A stretch of 64,000 nucleotides of DNA from Chitinophagaceae bacterium. GTDB taxonomy: Bacteria > Bacteroidota > Bacteroidia > Chitinophagales > Chitinophagaceae. The position numbers were made by a program, and so were the translations under genes. Shown one piece after another: positions 61,188-64,000 of the stretch. Position 1 is the first letter of the stretch; each line of letters opens with the position of its first letter. The DNA lies in NCBI GenBank assembly GCA_016699815.1, contig CP065012.1, positions 1,364,001 to 1,428,000 on the forward strand, written 5' to 3'. The notes beneath the pieces are model-generated. The model was given only the letters and a program-made list of their open reading frames with translations, was not told the origin of the DNA and made no database searches.

Positions 61188-64000
61188 TTAATTTTTAATT
61201 ACTTTATAGGTTTGGGTAACCCCATTATTAATTACCTGCAACAAGTAAATACCAGAAGGTAATTTAGCCGTATTAATATTTTCTGTAATGGCTGCTGTGG
61301 TTTTATTGGCTTGCCTGCTCCACAGAACGGCTCCCGTTGCAGCATTAAGTACAATTTTGTAATTGCCGCTTACGCCTTTGCCTATTAATATTGAAAGCTT
61401 GTTTTTAAATGGATTAGGGAAAACCACATTGCCATTTTCGGCGGCATCCACTGCAATTTCTCCTTTGCTGGTTTTGGAAATTTCTGTATTGGGTTGAATT
61501 ACAAAATTATTTTCCAGCAAAGAAATTTTGCTATCCCATAAATTTTCTTTTATTGAAAAGCCTGCAATATATTGCCATGTACCTACCTGGGTAAGCCCAA
61601 TCCTTAAAGTACCGTTTGCATCTGAGGTTACATTTATAAACTTAGCATAATCGGTAGTATTATAATCGGTAACAATAGTATCTCTCCTTGTTCCAATTAC
61701 AATTATTGTTTTACCTCCTAAAATTGCACGGCTTGCAAAAAAGCTCATATCATAAGTTTTGCCGGGCACCAGGCCATACAGTAAAATATACCTGTTAATG
61801 GAAGATAAAGAATTAAAGCGCAGCACATCCGATGGGCATATTGTAGCCCCGGAAGCATAGCTCGAACCGTTATCTACCATTCTTGCCGAGTAACTTAATG
61901 TGGCTCTGATGTTACTTTGAGTTCCATTGCTGTATTTAAAAACAGAGCTGCCCGAATTAATTTGTTCTGAAATTGCCCAGTTGTTCCATTCCGGGTTATT
62001 ATAATTATAAACTGCATTGGTAAGGTTTACATTAATAATTTTATCCGATGCGGTTGGTTCGGCTATTACAGTAACTATAATATCATCTGTTGAAAAAACG
62101 CCTGTATTGTCGGTAACTTTTAGCCGGAATGTATAAGTACCTGCATTGGTAAAACTTACAGAAGTTGAACTATTGCTTGGAGACGTAATGTTAACACCCT
62201 GTGCTGTGCCCCCAACCTGCGTCCAGGTATAAGAAGAAATTATTCCATCTGCATCATAAGAATTAGCTCCATTTAATAATGTGGTATTGGCCGGTAGCTG
62301 AAGAATAATATCATTTCCGGCTAATGCTATTGGCGGTGTGTTACTTTCTGCTGCCGCTTGATTTACAATTACGGAAATAGTATCTCTTCCAATAGCGCCG
62401 CTATTATCACCAACATCAAGGCGAATAAGATATACGCCAACAACAGGAAAACTAATAGTAGTTTGTGCAAGCCATTCATTGGTTATTTGCGCCTGGGCAG
62501 GCCCGCTAATCATTATCCAGTTGTAAGCAGTAATAAATCCATCTGCGTCATAAGAAGAGGAACCGTTAACATTTACCTGGTTTGTGGGTAAAGTAACAGT
62601 CATGTCATTTCCGGCAATAGCTACGGGTGGCTGATTGGCGGAAATTGTTCCATTTACCTGTAAAATCATTACATCGGTTGCTGATGCGCCCTGGTTATCG
62701 GTTACTTTAAGTTGGTATTGGTAAGTTCCCTGTGTGAGGCCGGTAATAGATGTTGTGCCGGAGCCTGGGCTGGTAATATTTCCTCCTGATGGACCAGATA
62801 TTTTTGTCCATAAATAAGACGCTACGCTTCCATCTAAATCGGTACCAACCCCATAAACAACTACATTGTTTGTTGGTAAAGTAATTATAATATTATTGCC
62901 TGCATCAGCCAAAGGTGGTTGATTAGCGGCTTTTACAATTACAATAATATTGTCTGTTGCAGTTGCCCCATTATTATCGGTTACTTTTAACTGAAACTGG
63001 TAATTTCCCTGAGATAAGCCGGTAACAGTTGTTATAGCAGAGCCTGGGCTGATAATTGTGCCTGCTGCCGGCCCGGATACTTTTGCCCATAAATATGATG
63101 CTACTGTTCCATCTGCATCTGAGCCGCTGCCGGCTAATGTTATATTGTTTACCGGTAACTGAATGGAAATATCATTACCTGCATTGGCCGCCGGAACCTG
63201 GTTGGCAGCATTTACCGTAACGGTAATATTATCTGTAGCTGTTGCCCCTTTATTATCAGTTACTTTTAATTGGTATTGATAAACTCCCTGCGCCAACCCT
63301 GTAATTGTAGTAGTTGCATAAGCTGGACTGGTGATTGTTCCTGCAGCAGGGCCGGAAATTTTTGTCCATAAATAAGAAGCAATGGTCCCATCGGTATCAG
63401 TTCCGCTTCCCACTAAAGTTGTGCTGTTTGCAGGCAACTGAAGGGTTTGATCGTTTCCTGCAAGGGCAACAGGTGGTTGATTGGCGGCAAGTACGGTTAC
63501 CGTCATATTATCGGTAGATACAGCGCCAATATTATCGGTTACTTTAAGTTGAAGCTGGTAGGTTCCCTGCACCAAACCTGTAAGTGTAGTAGTTGCAGAG
63601 GCGGGATTGGTGATTGTTCCTGCAGCAGGGCCGGAAATTTTTGTCCATAAATAAGAAGCAATGTTTCCGTCGTTATCAGTTCCGCTTCCTACTAAAGTTG
63701 TACTATTGGCTGGAAGTTGTAGGGTAATATCATTTCCGGCATTGGCAATAGGTGCTTGGTTGCCAGCCGGTGGAGTTGCTCCCTTTGTTTGCCTCGCCAT
63801 CCACTGATAAATATTTTGAGAAATCCCATCAAGGGTAAAGTTTTCCGGCTGCCTTCCCTGCCCACCATAGAAATAAGACCAGCAGCAATGGCCGCCGCCG
63901 CCAAAATTTGTTTTAACGTAAATGGCAGAATTGGGTACAGTTAGGTTCATTCGGTCAACAACGGTTCTTGTATCCCTAAAATCATTTACCTGTTCAAAGC
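61188..64000 (-). CDS. large PKD-repeat protein with type IX secretion sorting domain (N-terminus beyond window)
   Basis: The frame is open through the right edge: before the ATG at 63950 it reads on upstream (FEQVNDFRDTRTVVDR), so the true start lies outside. The visible 937 residues begin with an enzyme-like end (VKTNFGGGGHCCWSYFYGG) that could be the tail of a hydrolase, where the His may be catalytic. Six PKD/REJ-like beta-sandwich repeats of about 90 residues follow, each with Asn-x-Pro-Pro/Ala start, GSGTD-type turn, SYLW and LKVTDN motifs. A putative carbohydrate-binding region (about 225 residues) and a C-terminal sorting domain (VFPNPF ... PSGIYLLQV ... KVIKN) end it. It should be exported through the type IX system to the cell surface. 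Confidence 0.9.
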   Translation of the reverse strand, partial: FEQVNDFRDTRTVVDRMNLTVPNSAIYVKTNFGGGGHCCWSYFYGGQGRQPENFTLDGISQNIYQWMARQTKGATPPAGNQAPIANAGNDITLQLPANSTTLVGSGTDNDGNIASYLWTKISGPAAGTITNPASATTTLTGLVQGTYQLQLKVTDNIGAVSTDNMTVTVLAANQPPVALAGNDQTLQLPANSTTLVGSGTDTDGTIASYLWTKISGPAAGTITSPAYATTTITGLAQGVYQYQLKVTDNKGATATDNITVTVNAANQVPAANAGNDISIQLPVNNITLAGSGSDADGTVASYLWAKVSGPAAGTIISPGSAITTVTGLSQGNYQFQLKVTDNNGATATDNIIVIVKAANQPPLADAGNNIIITLPTNNVVVYGVGTDLDGSVASYLWTKISGPSGGNITSPGSGTTSITGLTQGTYQYQLKVTDNQGASATDVMILQVNGTISANQPPVAIAGNDMTVTLPTNQVNVNGSSSYDADGFITAYNWIMISGPAQAQITNEWLAQTTISFPVVGVYLIRLDVGDNSGAIGRDTISVIVNQAAAESNTPPIALAGNDIILQLPANTTLLNGANSYDADGIISSYTWTQVGGTAQGVNITSPSNSSTSVSFTNAGTYTFRLKVTDNTGVFSTDDIIVTVIAEPTASDKIINVNLTNAVYNYNNPEWNNWAISEQINSGSSVFKYSNGTQSNIRATLSYSARMVDNGSSYASGATICPSDVLRFNSLSSINRYILLYGLVPGKTYDMSFFASRAILGGKTIIVIGTRRDTIVTDYNTTDYAKFINVTSDANGTLRIGLTQVGTWQYIAGFSIKENLWDSKISLLENNFVIQPNTEISKTSKGEIAVDAAENGNVVFPNPFKNKLSILIGKGVSGNYKIVLNAATGAVLWSRQANKTTAAITENINTAKLPSGIYLLQVINNGVTQTYKVIKN
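63330..63384 (-). repeat. 55-bp exact direct repeat inside the PKD gene, copy 1
   Basis: Identical for 55 bases to 63609-63663, 279 bases (93 codons) away, so it is one PKD repeat unit copied in frame. The rest of the two units has diverged. Confidence 0.85.
63609..63663 (-). repeat. 55-bp exact direct repeat inside the PKD gene, copy 2
   Basis: Second copy of the repeat at 63330-63384. Near-identity over this length at DNA level indicates recent duplication or gene conversion between the first two PKD domains. Confidence 0.85.

Overview
The window comes from an AT-rich bacterial chromosome of the phylum Bacteroidota, most likely the family Chitinophagaceae or a close relative. Four things point there. 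Recognisable promoters follow the Bacteroidota pattern, TTG about 20 bases before TAnnTTTG, rather than the E. coli -35/-10 pattern. A complete alternative complex III (act) operon is joined to a caa3-type cytochrome oxidase. One protein ends in a type IX secretion sorting domain. Start sites generally lack a clear Shine-Dalgarno sequence.

Layout: 1-7 kb holds a cut-off gene end, a small secreted protein, an overlapping NAD-salvage pair (pnuC and an NR-kinase-like gene), and a minus-strand group (mtgA, a LysE exporter, a GH3-family protein, a secreted DRGH nuclease with a probable OB-fold tail) followed by a SixA-like phosphatase. At 7.05-7.9 kb lies a broken CarboxypepD_reg-like gene. 8-15.4 kb carries hflX, a SurA-like chaperone and the rimP-nusA-infB translation/transcription operon, which has a clear promoter, a leader hairpin and an intercistronic hairpin. 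15.6-30.3 kb is mixed metabolism and regulation: gcvT, a comB-like gene, a large SWIM/SNF2 helicase, mqnC (futalosine menaquinone route), an aspartyl protease with PDZ, marR with an acyl-CoA dehydrogenase, a family 2 glycosyltransferase, a lipoprotein, an OppC-like permease and an Lrp/AsnC regulator.

30.4-33.5 kb is the most unusual stretch. A 198-nt RNA with its own promoter and terminator has tRNA ends and arms, but about 125 nt of hairpin-rich sequence where the variable region should be. After trmB and an alkyltransferase-like gene come two paralogous secreted Cys-rich proteins. Each is preceded by a near-identical 95-bp promoter/operator module, and a third copy of the module has no gene behind it.

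33.5-49.7 kb is one minus-strand respiratory block: actABCDEF (quinol:cytochrome c/oxidase oxidoreductase), oxidase subunits II and I, ctaB, two subunit III proteins and subunit IV, ending at a terminator, then SCO and DUF420 assembly factors. Electrons would pass from menaquinol (mqnC is in the same window) through ACIII to the CuA/heme-copper oxidase.

49.8-64 kb holds purN, a phosphodiesterase-like enzyme, a DUF418 protein, a TolC/HlyD export pair without its pump, a MurU-like nucleotidyltransferase beside a kinase fused to a RapZ C-terminal domain (likely cell-wall sugar recycling), an orphan ParA with an esterase, and the C-terminal part of a large PKD-repeat type IX-secreted protein that runs off the right edge.

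All identifications come from reading the sequence by eye. No database search or folding program was run.
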